Origin: Daphnia pulex
Taxonomy: Eukaryota; Arthropoda; Branchiopoda; Diplostraca; Daphniidae
NCBI RefSeq assembly: GCF_021134715.1
Contig: NC_060020.1
Coordinates: forward strand, 3,596,001 to 3,660,000
Reading direction: 5' to 3'
DNA: 64,000 nt
Below the pieces are notes generated by a model, which was not told where the DNA came from, ran no database searches, and saw only the letters and a program-made list of their open reading frames with translations. Position numbers and translations under genes: made by a program. Shown in pieces: positions 49,960 through 62,600 of the stretch. Each line of letters opens with the position of its first letter. Position 1 is the first letter of the stretch.

Positions 49960-50286
49960 CCCGTTGGCTGCCACGCCTTTGTTCTCCCTTAGCTCCTTAG
50001 CACGGGCCGCGCTGTTCGGTCTCGTGGTTTACATGCCGCGGGGTCGGACAGTCGCACCAGCCCAAGATTCGCCGCAAGGCGCCTGTTAGGCAGTGCACCA
50101 TAGGGACTTCCCCCTTGTCGATACGGTGATGGATTCTAGAGGCGTGCATTCCATCTTCTCCTGTCACCGTGTCAGCCCGGACTTGTCAGCAATGGCAAGT
50201 CCCACCTTGGTCATGGATCCTTCAGACATGGCGCGTAGAGTAGTAGAAGAACAACCTACGGGTTGTATGGCGTGGCAGCCAACGGG
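49960..50286. mobile_element. piggyBac-like MITE with TTAA target duplication
   Basis: Perfect terminal inverted repeats CCCGTTGGCTGCCACGCC and GGCGTGGCAGCCAACGGG bound 327 bp and are flanked on both sides by TTAA (49956-49959 and 50287-50290). TTAA duplication and CCC..GGG ends are hallmarks of the piggyBac superfamily. The element is far too short for a transposase, so it is non-autonomous. It is more GC-rich than its surroundings. Perfect arms suggest recent insertion. Confidence 0.85.
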
Positions 50287-50364
50287 TTAACTTAAGTGTA
50301 TGTATGTATGTATTTATGTATGTGTGATTGTAAAATGTGGTGGAATTGTGGGTGGAGGTGGGAC

Positions 50365-50370
50365 AATAAA
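50365..50370 (+). terminator. Candidate polyadenylation signal AATAAA
   Basis: GGGACAATAAAACAATT, followed by a T-rich stretch. It could end the putative spliced transcript that begins near 48.5 kb. Confidence 0.35.
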
Positions 50371-50839
50371 ACAATTCCTTTAAAGTTTTTGTTTGCTATG
50401 TCTTTTATAATGTTTAACACTCGTACATTTCATATAACTTTGAAGTTTTACATAAATTTATGTGCCTGATCAACTTCAGACTCTGCCAATAAACTTTTAT
50501 GACGAACCGAACGATCTGCCATGAGCATCTTTGTTACGCCAATTAAGTTGCAGATACAGAGTTTTTAACTTGCATAACTTACCCTGAAAACGAAATTCGT
50601 CCAAGCAATAGAGTGTCCGAATGCAAACACCTCCGACATAAGAAGTAAGAAAGATCCAACAAAGATTAGAACACGTCGAAATGTCAAAGATTTGAAGGTG
50701 TTTAAAATTCGTACAAGATGTTTACCATTAAATAATGTATTTGCTCATTTAAGTGATCAACATAATTCCAAGTGACTAGTTACTATTTTGACATAGCCGA
50801 GAAATCTGAACAAATTGAAACAAAACATAAATTTCGGCT
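50371..50839. other. Intergenic, nothing recognised
   Basis: AT-rich; no coding or RNA feature supported. Confidence 0.4.
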
Positions 50840-52158
50840 CTAGAATTTAAGAACCTCCCTGTAGTAAACTGGAGAAGCATAAGTTGTGACGTAATATCCA
50901 GGTGCCTTAGTGGTGTAGTAAGTCAGGCAGTAGAATACTTCGGATCTTCGGTGTAGCAGGTCAGATCAGCGTAAGTAATGGTATAATAAAAAGGTCCCTT
51001 GGTAGAGTGGTACTTGAGAGCTTCAGTGTAGCAGCTGAGAGCAGCGTGAGTTGTGTAATATGCAGCCTCTTTGGTGTAGTACTTAGGGACTTCGGTGTAG
51101 TACCTAGGTGTAGCGTAAGTTGTAGCGTAAGTTGTAGTGTAGTAAACTTGAGCCTCAGTGCAGTGTTTCTGCTCTACGTAGTACGAAGGAACAGCCGCTG
51201 TGTAGTAATTCTGGGTAGAGAAGTATTTCCGGTGTAGCATTTGACCGCTTTAGTGGCGTAATAAGCTGGAGCATCGGTATAGTAGCTGGGAACGGAGTAG
51301 TACTTAAAGAGTCTCGGTGTAAGAGGATGGGCAGCATACGAAGTGGTGTAGTACTCCGCTGCCTTGGTGGTGTAGTACTCCGCTGCCTTGGTGGTGTAGT
51401 ACTCCGCTGCCTTGGTGGTGTAGTACTCCGCTGCCTTGGTGGTGTAGTACTCCGCTGCCTTGGTGGTGTAGTACTCCGCTGCCTTGGTGGTGTAGTACTC
51501 CGCTGCCTTGGTGGTGTAGTACTCCGCTGCCTTGGTGGTGTAGTACTCCGCTGCCTTGGTGGTGTAGTACTCCGCTGCCTTGGTGGTGTAGTACTCCGCT
51601 GCCTTGGTGGTGTAGTACTCCGCTGCCTTGGTGGTGTAGTACTCCGCTGCCTTGGTGGTGTAGTACTCCGCTGCCTTGGTGGTGTAGTACTCCGCTGCCT
51701 TGGTGGTGTAGTACTCCGCTGCCTTGGTGGTGTAGTACTCCGCTGCCTTGGTGGTGTAGTACTCCGCTGCCTTGGTGGTGTAGTACTCCGCTGCCTTGGT
51801 GGTGTAGTACTCCGCTGCCTTGGTGGTGTAGCTCGGGGCAGAGTAGTTCTTGTGGGCTTCGGTGTAATAAGCTGGGGCAGTATACTTGGTGTTGTAGTTG
51901 GGAGCTTCGGTGGTGTAGTGCTTAGGCGCTTTGATGATGTAAGTCGAGGCAGTGTAATCTGTCGCGAAACTCTTGAGCCTTGCTGGTGTAGTACTTAGGG
52001 GACTCGGCGTAGTAAGTAGAGTTTGCGTATGTTGACTTCGTTGTGTAGTAGGGCAGCAGCGTCGCGGTTTAGTATCCAACATTCTCAGAAGATATCGGTA
52101 CACCTGCAGTCGGCCCAGTCATTAATGACACGACACCCAACAGCACTACGACCCATAG
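50840..52158 (-). pseudogene. Decayed Tyr/Thr-rich repeat gene (YYTT family), copy A
   Basis: Read on minus, the region starts with an exon of signal-peptide type (acceptor CAG, then VNYGS/VVLLGVVSLMTGPTAGVP in shifting frames) and continues with degenerate repeats such as YYTTKAAE, PKYYTSKAQEF, PAYYTEAHKN, PRYYTEVPKYYTK, ending YYVTTYASPVYYREVLKF and a stop at 50840. The original frame is broken by a nonsense codon (TAA where copy B has CAA, 52074-52076) and several frameshifts (near 51965, 51310-51340, 51220 and 50930). The middle is a perfect 24-bp minisatellite. Secreted proteins of this style would be extracellular or cuticle-like, but I recognise no named family. No first exon was found. 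Confidence 0.65.
51343..51834. repeat. 24-bp minisatellite, about 20 copies
   Basis: Nineteen full identical units of GCCTTGGTGGTGTAGTACTCCGCT run from 51361 to 51816, with partial units on both sides. On minus each unit encodes TTKAAEYY. Because 24 is a multiple of 3 and the unit lacks stops in several frames, long open frames appear on both strands. Perfect identity points to recent expansion or gene conversion. Confidence 0.97.
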
Positions 52159-52239
52159 TTAACTGAACAGAAAATAATTCGAACATGGATATTCAATAAC
52201 TGACATAGTAACAAATAAAGAAAAAAGTGTGTAAAAATA

Positions 52240-52605
52240 ATACTTCGGGGATTCGGTGTAGTAGCTGTGGTGTAATTATCTGGACTCTTGGTGGTGTAAT
52301 TACCAATTGTTAAGCATGGTTAATCTGTGCAGTAAGACAGCGGCGTTGCGGTTTGGTACCGGCCATGCGCATGAGACATCGGTAAACCAGTCGCCATCCC
52401 AGCCATCAACGACACAATAACCAAAACGGCACAGTTTACTAGAAAATATTCAATAATAACGGGTATGTGAACAACTAGAAAAAAAAAGTTGAAATTGATA
52501 CACAAGTCATTGAACAGAATATTTACCTGTGATTGCCAACTGATAAGATGAAGAAGGCAGCTGGTGACAAATAGTGCGATACAGTTGTTGCCATGTTAGA
52601 CGTTC
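52240..52605 (-). pseudogene. Truncated YYTT-family gene, copy B
   Basis: First exon from 52605 (start codon, MATTVSHYLSPAAFFILSVG) to about 52527, intron, second exon from about 52440 encoding VNCAVLVIVSLMAGMATGLP then GRYQTATPLSYCTD and a stop at 52320-52322. Short YYTT-like remnants (YTTKSPDNYTTATTP) follow to 52240. Splicing at the visible sites puts the second exon out of frame by one base compared with copy C. The repeat region is nearly all lost. Confidence 0.5.
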
Positions 52606-52639
52606 ACTCTACGGATTTCTATCGCCTTTTCTCTCTCCT

Positions 52640-52933
52640 TTGGTCGACATCGATGACAACACCCAACAGCAACACAACGCCATAGTTAACTATACAATAA
52701 ACGAGTTGAAAATTAATTTTTGAATACAACTGGTCACTTCAACGACTAAAACAAGATAGAATTGATTCTAGACTCGAATTAAAAATAAATATGTACCCAT
52801 AATTACTAGCAATACGATGAAGACGGCAGTTGGTGAAATGACAAATGATGCGCCTACAGTTGTTGCCGTGGCGGAGATGCTCACTCGACTAACTTTCCTT
52901 TGCCTTTTCTCTCTCCATTTATACGACTTTTTC
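52640..52933 (-). pseudogene. Truncated YYTT-family gene, copy C
   Basis: First exon about 52873-52797 aligns with copy B, but its start codon is ACG instead of ATG (ACGGCAACAACTGTA against ATGGCAACAACTGTA). It encodes ATTVGASFVISPTAVFIVLLVIMG. The second exon near 52690 (VNYGVVLLLGVVID) runs directly into the promoter-like sequence of copy B, so everything downstream is deleted. A TATAAA box is still present upstream. Confidence 0.5.
52928..52933 (-). promoter_or_regulatory. TATA box of decayed copy C
   Basis: GTATAAATGGAGAGAGAAAAGG on minus, about 57 bp before the mutated start codon. Copy B has GACCAAAGGAGAGAGAAAAGG at the same place, so its TATA box was lost at the deletion junction. Confidence 0.55.
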
Positions 52934-53011
52934 TCACCCTTACCTCTCAACTCGAGCCTTGCGGATATTGTACCTACTTAATAATGGTGTAAATCGTCCC
53001 GTTCGCACCCA

Positions 53012-53325
53012 ACCTCTACCCCGTCGCATGACACGTTTTACGAAATGATCTCCGTGACCTTCGAGCATGAAGAAAATGCAAACTGGCCTTTCCTTCTTTA
53101 GGTTGACGTTGCTGGGGATGGGTCTACAAAAACCAAAATCAAAATGAATACCAAATGGTTTTGTAACACCTCCCTTTCTTACTCAACCTCCACACCACCG
53201 CATTGACAGTTTTACGTAATGATTTCCGTGACCTTCGATTGTGAAATGCAAACTGGCGTTTTCTTCTGCAGGTGGACGTTACTGGGGATGGGTCTACAAC
53301 AATATCAAAATTAATAACCAAATCC
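53012..53325. repeat. Tandem duplication, about 150-bp unit, two diverged copies
   Basis: Copy 1 (about 53012-53158) and copy 2 (about 53186-53325) share CGCAT..ACA/AGTTTTACG, GATCTCCGTGACCTTCGA, AAATGCAAACTGGC, GGACGTTACTGGGGATGGGTCTACAA with substitutions and small indels. It lies upstream of the decayed YYTT array and may be duplicated promoter flank. Confidence 0.75.
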
Positions 53326-53339
53326 TTATGGCTTTAAAC

Positions 53340-54706
53340 TCACTTTTTACCAATTGACATTTTCTTCTTCCATCATTTGACTCGTTTCTTCGGTGAATGA
53401 ATGAATCTTACATTTCGAACCGTTCGAAGGACTTTTTTTGAAAATATTCCTCTGCAACCATATCTAAGCTTCAAACACATTACAATAATACTGCGCCACT
53501 GCTTATTGTCAACAACTATCAATAGATCGAGTTGCTATTAGCAACACGAATGAAGTTTTAAGTTTTTTATTTACCAGGTTTTCTTCATCTTGCGTGGTGC
53601 CGTGGTCGATCTGGGCGTCGTGACGTCAACGTGCCACCTACCTCCTACCTACCAACTGGTCGTCTAGGTTTTGTCAATTACTTTTATAAAATATAAGGTA
53701 GGTGAAGCTCCAAGTTTCAAAATCAGCAGTTGACGGAAACGAGACATTGAATAACGAATATAACAACATTACTCGTTTACATTTTTACAAGTGCACATCC
53801 CAGTTTAAAGATCAGGAGTTGGTGGACACGACAAACTAAATAACGCATGTGTAACATTTCAACAATATGCTCATGTTGTAGTTGTAATGTACCTTTACGT
53901 AAAATAAGCGTTAGCGTCGCAGTTTTTGGATGATGGTGAAAAATAGGAAGACAAAAAAAAAGGTTAATTAATCAACATGCATTAAGATAGTGAAAGCCGA
54001 TGAGAAGAGAAGAACATTTGAATTTCTTCTTTTGGTTCAACCATACTGCTCTTGAACAAAAAGAGTAATAAATTAAATGTAAAAGTGCAGTAAATTTCTA
54101 TGATTTTTGCACGACATGGTTCACTCCGTGTTCAAAACGTGTTATAATACTAGTTCTTAAAAAAATGAAATCTCGATTTAAAGTTTCTTAAACAGGAAAC
54201 TAAAAGAGTCGGTTGTCTACCACTGACACACTCATTGATGAAGGCCACAAATAATAATTGATCCGCATTTAATTCAGACAATTCAAAATCACGTTTCGAT
54301 CACCTTCCATTCTAAATCTTGTTACCTCATAGTCAATAGCAAAATGTTTTGACAAGAATGTAATAAAATAGTGTTTTTTAAAAAATTATGTGCATTTTTT
54401 CACTTAACCTTGTGAATTCAGGAACCCCTGTTAAACTCCGCAAACGTAAATTAAATAAAATTACTTGCGGTCACTGTTTCCAATTTTTTTTTACACTTGC
54501 TATTATCCCTAGTTGACAGAAGAATCCATCAAATAAATCCTGAAACCCTGAAATGCTGAAAAATTAAATGGCAATATAAAGTTATAACCAAAACAGTCTT
54601 ACAACAGTTTTTAAAATGTAAAAATACCACCCAACCACATCTATTTAAAAATTTGTTTTTGTGTGGCATCACTATATAATGATAGAAGTTATAATGTAAT
54701 GCATTA
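53340..54706. other. Intergenic, AT-rich
   Basis: About 1.4 kb between the YYTT array and TMEM256. No gene, RNA or clear repeat is supported. Its distal end includes the TMEM256 3' UTR. Confidence 0.45.
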
Positions 54707-55515
<809 letters not shown>

Positions 55516-56628
55516 TTCATAACAACAACTGGTTAGCTATCTTGGACTGCGTTGTCAAATCGCAGAAATCGATCGAACAAACTCACCGAGGAATCGACGA
55601 GTACGACAAGCGAGCGATAAGGATTGCCGGACTTGTACGATGTCCGTATGGGCCGATTACGAATAGTCGGTAAAAAAAAAAAAATGGGACGTTAACCGGG
55701 TGGATCGCAATAGAATGCCCATTTATCTGTCAAAAAAGAACAAAAGCAATTTGCAACCTGTAAATCTTGAATAATAAAAAAGGGGTTGTTACAATCAGAT
55801 TGTGATGGATGGCATATTTCTCTGACCCGCTTTTTACCCGATGGCTCGTGGGTCAGAAAACGATGACCCAAAACCCTTAGGAAAAAAAAAAAATTAAAAC
55901 AAGAAAGCACCAGATTAACAAAATACCCGGCCCAGATCCCTAGTCATTCCGACAGTCCGACATATTTTGTATTTAGAAAGATTTGAACATGAAGACTGCG
56001 TCAAGTATCAAAAAAATGTGAATAATGGGGAACAATATCAATTCCATGTTCTTAAGCGATATTGTATTGTAATTACAAAACCAACAAGCCTGATCCATCC
56101 GCACGGGTTTTACAAACATGAATGACACATCCGTCTAAAACAATTCAGAAAAGTCGAGAAAAACACAGGTTCATAGAGAACACAGACCAAGATACAATCA
56201 AAACTGTCCACTTCGAGACCAAAGTATGTATAAATATCTACAATATTTACAACTGCCACGTTGAATTTTGGTGGGATCGAACTGGACAAAAAGAACAGGA
56301 CGGGAAACGTTTTCCAATGTTGTTGAATTACATGTACCAAAAAAAAGGAGAGAAAAAGTCGATAAAGAAAAAGAAAAATCAAAAAGATAAGATATAGAAA
56401 CACGTCCCACCGAACTTGAGATCAATGCTATTCTATTTCATTCTCCCAAGGCACACATACCTTCAACGTAACAAGATTGCACACTGTGCAGCCCATATCC
56501 CGTGTTAAGATCTCTTCCGATAGTTAGCCTCACTTTAATAACGGCTGTAAAATAGTAATAGCAGCCTATTTTTCTCTCCTTTCAAATCAATAAACTACAT
56601 TGAATTTGGGCACGATGACAGTTTGGGA
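55516..56628. other. Intergenic / 3' UTR of KDM3
   Basis: About 1.1 kb between the TMEM256 start and the KDM3 stop, both genes on minus. It should hold the KDM3 3' UTR and the TMEM256 promoter. Purine-rich near 56340-56395. No further gene recognised. Confidence 0.45.
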
Positions 56629-59600
56629 CTAATTGTTCGAATCAGTGCCGGTGGCAAAGGATTCATAGATTTTCAAAAGCTCCGCGAATGTTACGTTCTT
56701 AGCGTGGGCTAGCGCCGCTATAGAATCCTTCATCGCGTGGTAGATGATGTTTTTAATCTGAAGCTTATCCTCGTGATTGGTATGGGAATCAGAGAGGTGA
56801 CGGAACTCCTGGGTCAGCTGGAAACAGTGAGCCACCGTCTCGGGAGAGACGAAATCCTCCGCCACTTTAATACAACTGTGAAGGTTTCGCACCTAAAAGT
56901 AATCGACATAAGAATTAATGTTGTGTACGATAACACAATTCATTTCTCGGCATTCGTACCTGATGAGGCGCTCCCGCGGGGATGAAAACAGCGTCGCCCA
57001 AACACTGAAGAATAGCGTAGCCAGCCACTCCGTATTCCTTATACAATCGTTTTCTAAGTTCTCCGTCGAGGTACCAGCTCTGGTCGTGAATAGGATCGTG
57101 ATGAGGCTCGAGCCGTTCTCCTCGTTCCAGAGCAACCTACGACACACAAAACAACGAAAATTGAATAAGAAACTGCCGTAATTCAGATTCAACTTTTTTC
57201 CCTTCGAAAAAAATACCTTGTTCAAGAAATCCCGAATGCGGTCTGCATCTCTGGCTTGATAAATGTGCCACAGGGCGCCGGGTATTTCCCCACCGGTTTC
57301 AACTCTCGTTCGAGTAAGGAAATCGCATCCCGACTCTTCGACTGCCTTAAAAGCCTCTGCAATGACAAGCAATGACAAGAGGAATGATGAAATGGTTTTT
57401 TCTCTTTTTTCAAAAGGAAAGAATGTAGGAGAGGATTTCAAAACCATTACCCTTGATATGCTCTTCGCTGTTGGCTTCCTTGGGTAATCCAACATAGACC
57501 ATGACGTTGGCCGCGTCCGAGACGTCAAGGTGAAGATTGGTCGTCCCTTTGGAGCAGAGTAAAGCCGAGCCGTAAGCATTGTACATTTTGGGGCCGAGAT
57601 CTGGCCGCACGAAGCATTCGGGCAATCGGCCAGCCAAATTCAAACGTCCGTTGCGATGGGTGTATTCGGCCAGTGGGAGGGCTTTCATCAAGTCACTGAA
57701 TCGAGTTGGCAACAACTCGGCGAAATCATCACCAGGAGGCCAATCCTGCATATACGAAAAGGCAAATTAGCGATCAATAATCACACACTTTCTCTTCCCA
57801 TGAATTAATAAGTACCTTTAATTTAAGGAGCATCGGTTGACCCTTCTCGTCTTTGAGTCTCTTTGTGAGACGCTCGAAACCTTCCCAAAACTTCCTCATG
57901 GGTTGATTGGGGACAGTGTTGCCTGTCATACAGTTAATGAGGTCGTTCTTGATGTCCCCAAAGTCTCTGAGAAAGGAATCCGGATGCCAGATGGATTGAT
58001 CCATAAGCTGGGTCACTCCAGAAACTACGACAGGCTGCCCTCGTTTCCAAGAGTCCTATTATTATATAACGATTGAGAGATTAGCACTTGGAAACGAAGA
58101 GAAAAAACGGAACCCATCAAACCCACCTGGAAGAGTTTGTAATTGTTGGGATTTCCGGGGTCATGCAATCTGAGCAACTTCCCCGTACAGAGCCACGAAT
58201 GTGGGATGTCTGGATAAGCTTTCAATGATTCCGAAAGAACCATGATGCGAGGTGGAAGCATTCCACGACTCAGTACCGTCTTGAATGCGTCTCCACGACG
58301 CTTAAAGTGCACTAATTCAACGTCAACTGCAACCTCTTCAGGCTCCCCATTAGAGTCTTTGCCTGGAGCGGCAGCAACGGCGGCAGTGGAAGCGTTGGGC
58401 GAAGACCCAGCGGCAGCATTTACGGAGGCGGAAGCCTCGGGACTGGGTTCACGATCGACTCCTCGTTCAATGACGCAAGAAATGACATCTTCAAGCGTTT
58501 CCATGCGTTGCCGTTTAGCGACAGGGCCCGTGTTTTGTTCAGAATTCTTGCCAGAGCTGGTCTTGGGTGCCGGGCGGATGAGCAGTTCTCTAAGCGTTGA
58601 AAAGTGTTCACCACCTTCCTCTTCGTCGCTGGGCAAATCGGATTCACCATCGGACCCAATTGCAGTTGCTGCTCCATCAACAGCCTCACCTTTTACAGCA
58701 GCACCACCGTACCCGTTCTTTGACTTGCCCGGCTTCTTTTCTTTGGTTAAAGCCACGTCAGCCAACACATTCAACAGTGACGAACCGGTTTGGTTGCCCC
58801 CATTCTTTGAGTCCGACTGAGCTGGATTTCCATTGACAGGTTTCACAGATTCAGAATCGACGCCACCTTTACCATCGGCGTCACCGTTTGACATTCCGTC
58901 GGTTTTAGAAGATCCGGCGTTCAAACTCTGCAAGGAAATTAATGAAAAATTAGTATGAAAGAACCTCACCATGAAAGACAATGACGGACAAACCTTGCAA
59001 ATGCCATTGGATCCGTTGTTGACAGAGCCGTTTGACTCGGTGGTTTCGACAGATTTCTTGCCTTCGGGGCAATCACAAAACTCGGCTATATTCCACTGCT
59101 TCCGGTAGGAATGCACCAGTCGTTCCATACACTCTAGAGCCTTGCCAGCTATGATTTGGGTTGGCATCAACTTGTCTGGGTCGTGCCCCGATCGACTGGT
59201 ACAAAACAACCACCCGTGAAGATCACGCTCTTTATCCTTTTCCTGGGGAAATGATGAAAGATTGTTTGGAATTTTGGCATCCTCATTGATATAAAGCAAG
59301 ACTAGGAGAGAGAAAACAAGTAAAAATATCCCCTACCTCTTTTTCGTCATCCTTGTTGCCACTTCCGCTTCCATTGGATGGGGATTTGGCAGCCTTTCGC
59401 GTTTTGTAGCAATCGATGCACACTACATAGCCGCATTTTCCGCACGCCCAGTGGAAATTGAAGAGAGTCGTCTCACATACGTCGCACATTTCACGCACTC
59501 CCTGGACAACTCGTTTCCAGGCTATTTGTTGTTGAACTGTGTCACCATCCTCCGCCTCAGCTGCCAGCGCCTCGGCCTTTGCTTCTTTTTCCGTTTGAAC

Positions 59601-62600
59601 CATCCAGCAAAACTGGTCGCCAACGTGGGTGAGGAGGAAGAGCGACATGTCAACATCCAACTCTTGGACAGACTTTTCCGGCTGAGGCAGCCATAGTCTC
59701 AAGTCATCTTCAGATGCATCCCTAGAAAAATAAGCCAAAGACATTGATTTATCGGAACGATTTGAAAAACAAAAGAAGAAAGAAAAACATACTTTAACGG
59801 ATCGGAAAAGCCAGCGATGGCCAACTGGCCCGACTTGGTGTATCGTAGCCGCCGGAAAGCGTAGAAGCGGCAAAAGATGTTGGCATTGCTTTGCTGTTCG
59901 TTCCTGCGTCGTTGATGAGGAGTGAGACGGCATTCGCGGCACTTGGCCAAACGGGGCGCGACTTCCCAACAGGGAGCATCCTGTGAACGAACGAAAAAGA
60001 AATGCGAGATATGACGATAGTTATCATATCAAGACGGATGGACGGATGTAGTACGACTTACCTGAAGAAAACTTTCGCCGCTCTTTTTCAGCACGGGAAC
60101 GGGGGGTTTGTTAAAAGGATTGCCCGACCCTGGCTTGGCGTTGGGCCCAGACGGCGATGAATTTCCTGGGGCGGCGGCGGCGCCGCCACCAGTCGATCCT
60201 GAAACTCCTCCTCCTGCCCGGCCTTTGCGGACTGGTTGGCCCTCTTTGCTGCTGCTGCTGCTATCACTGTTCCTCTGCCGTCCAGCCAAAGAGCCGCGAC
60301 CGGCACCACCGGCACCAGACTTGCCGCAACTCTCCTTGAGTGCAGCCACGGCTCCGCCCTTTTTCGTGCGACCTCCTCCGCCGTTATTAACGTCGTTTTC
60401 CGATTCCGAGGCCTCCCCCTCTGAACTGCTACCTCCTGTCGATGAGGCTGGAGTGGCAGATACGGTGGCGGCCGCAGCGGCAGCCGCCGCCGCTGCTGCA
60501 ACCGTTTTGGCTCGCTTATCTTTGGTAGCCGCAGCAGTTGCTCGTGGCTTCCGTTTGCCTGCTGCGGCTCCTCCTCTCAATCCCAGAGACTCGCTCTCAT
60601 CTGTTGCGTTTTGCGGCGAACCGTAACCGTTGATCTCGCTCTTGACGGAAGCAGTTGCTTTCCGGGCCATTTTCATCGGGCCTGGGCTACTGCGGTCCAT
60701 TGGCTCCGGTTTTATATCAACGCTGTTGAAAGTTGGTTTCACAACAACCTCGTCACCACCTAAGCATTATAAAAAAAACAAGTAAAATCATTTTATCAGT
60801 TGATGTTGTTTTTTTACGACACATACCAAAAACAAAAGAATAAAAAAAGATAACAAATCCCACACGCGACAGATAATAAAAAAAACATACCCGTGTGTCG
60901 TTGGATCCAAGCCTTCTTTAACTTGTGCACTGCTGGTTTGGCGCCGCTGCTACTGCTGCTGGACGTGGCATTACTACTACTTCCGGGGTTACTCCACGTG
61001 CTGTTATTGGATTGTGTTGTCGGAATTGGCTCTTGTTTGACTTTGACTTCTTCCTGTTTGACGACGACGACGACAGGTGCTGCAACCACTGGAGGGGATC
61101 GGCTTACGGCAGTGACTCGATCTTGTTCCACAGGTGGCGGGGTAACTTCAACACCGGGCTCGCTCTTTATAACCAATGGGCGACTGGAAATTTCCACCGG
61201 CCGATCGATTGGATTACAAGTTACAGGTACGGAAGACATCAGGAGGGGTGGTGTATCTGATGGATGGCGCGGAGTTGCCAAGCCCATTGAAAACCCACTG
61301 GCCGGATTACTGGGTGGTTTCACTTGAGCCGTGGCACTCGTAGAGTATCCAGCGTCAACTAATGCAGCCACGCTCATCAATGGCGCTACAGGGAAACCAA
61401 CTGGCCCAAGATTGGGGTAAGCCGGCATGGAAATCTGCTGCGGAGGTTGTGCCTGCTGCTGCTGCTGATGATGGTGGTGTTGTTGCTGTTGTTGTTGCTG
61501 CTGCTGCTGTGGTTCCGGCCGTGTCTTCTTCGATTGGGCTTCACCAGTCGATAGGCGGGCAGAGGAAATCAGCGGAATTGGAGAGTCCTCTCTATAAGTT
61601 CCCAAATCGAGTGGTTGTTGCTGAGGCATGGGCGGTCCAGGGCCTGGACCACCTCGATTGCTTGCGCCAGTGTTTAATAGAGGTTGCGGGGGAGGAAGTT
61701 GATGAGCCAGTGGTGAAAAGGCGTTGTGCGGGTAAATCCGGACATCTCTTTCACGTTCTCGCATCTCTCTCTCACGATCTCGGTCCGTATTCCGGGCAGT
61801 GTGCGCCGGGGGAGGTGCCGATTCCGGTTGACTCGATTTGCTTGGAGTTATGAGTGAAAGAGGAATCGTTTGGTCTGGCCGGCACTGAACTGATGTTCCA
61901 CTAGAGATTCCAGCCGATCCGACCACTTGGACTCCAGCAAGTCCTTGCCGACCATAAAGAGCTGCTGCACTTCCAGAGCCCATGTTCTGCTGCTGCTGAA
62001 GCGGTGACGGGCTGGTCTTCTTTTGATTGGCAGATGGAGAGGTGCAAGGTGCAGGTGCCGTTTGAGGAGCTGGGCTATACCTCATAGCTGGATAGGGAGG
62101 AACGTGAGCAGCCGCCGCAGCTGCTGCTGCCGCCGCTGCTGGAGACCGAGAAGGTGAAACGGAGGGTGGAGGCATGTAACTATTAGACGGGCCACTTCGA
62201 ACAGCGCTGGTTGGATTTGGGCTGTACGGGTGTTGCGACGAGCCAGGACCCGGGCCAGCATAGTGAATGGGATAGGCGGAAGCAGCGGATGTTGGAGGCG
62301 TCATTTGCGGGTGCGGACTTCGACTGGTGCGGATATTAGGGTTGCTGCTATTGTTGCCTCCTCCGCTGTTGTTGCCGCCGCTATTGTTACTCCCAGGGAC
62401 GAGTCGTGGCGTCTGCTCGTATGGTTTGTACGACAAGGTGGGCGGACGCTGGTCACGAGCTTCTAAACGTTGTTGTTGCTGTTGTTGCAATTCAAACGAC
62501 CGTTGCAGCTGCTCACGATGGTCAGGGCGAATGGAATCACGGTCGATTCGTTCACTTGGGCCAACAATGACGCCACCACCACCACCGCCGCTGGCTTTTG

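Noticed and set aside
51343-51834. CRISPR-like regular repeat array
   Set aside because: Units are contiguous with no spacers, the genome is eukaryotic, and the unit is protein-coding (TTKAAEYY).
51327-51998. 223-codon plus-strand frame with GVVLRCLG repeats
   Set aside because: It is the opposite strand of the 24-bp minisatellite. The frame is open only because the unit has no stop codon in that frame.
58242-58820. 192-codon plus-strand frame
   Set aside because: Antisense shadow of the KDM3 exon 58927-58127.
59243-59336. 35-bp intron between CTTAG at 59302 and GTAGGG at 59336 in KDM3
   Set aside because: Too short and puts the next exon out of phase. Using the acceptor at 59243 gives a 94-bp intron and restores the frame (DEKE joined to [11 protein letters not shown]).
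60108-60626. 172-codon plus-strand frame, Ala/Pro-rich
   Set aside because: It is antisense to the low-complexity KDM3 exon; it lacks family features and start context.
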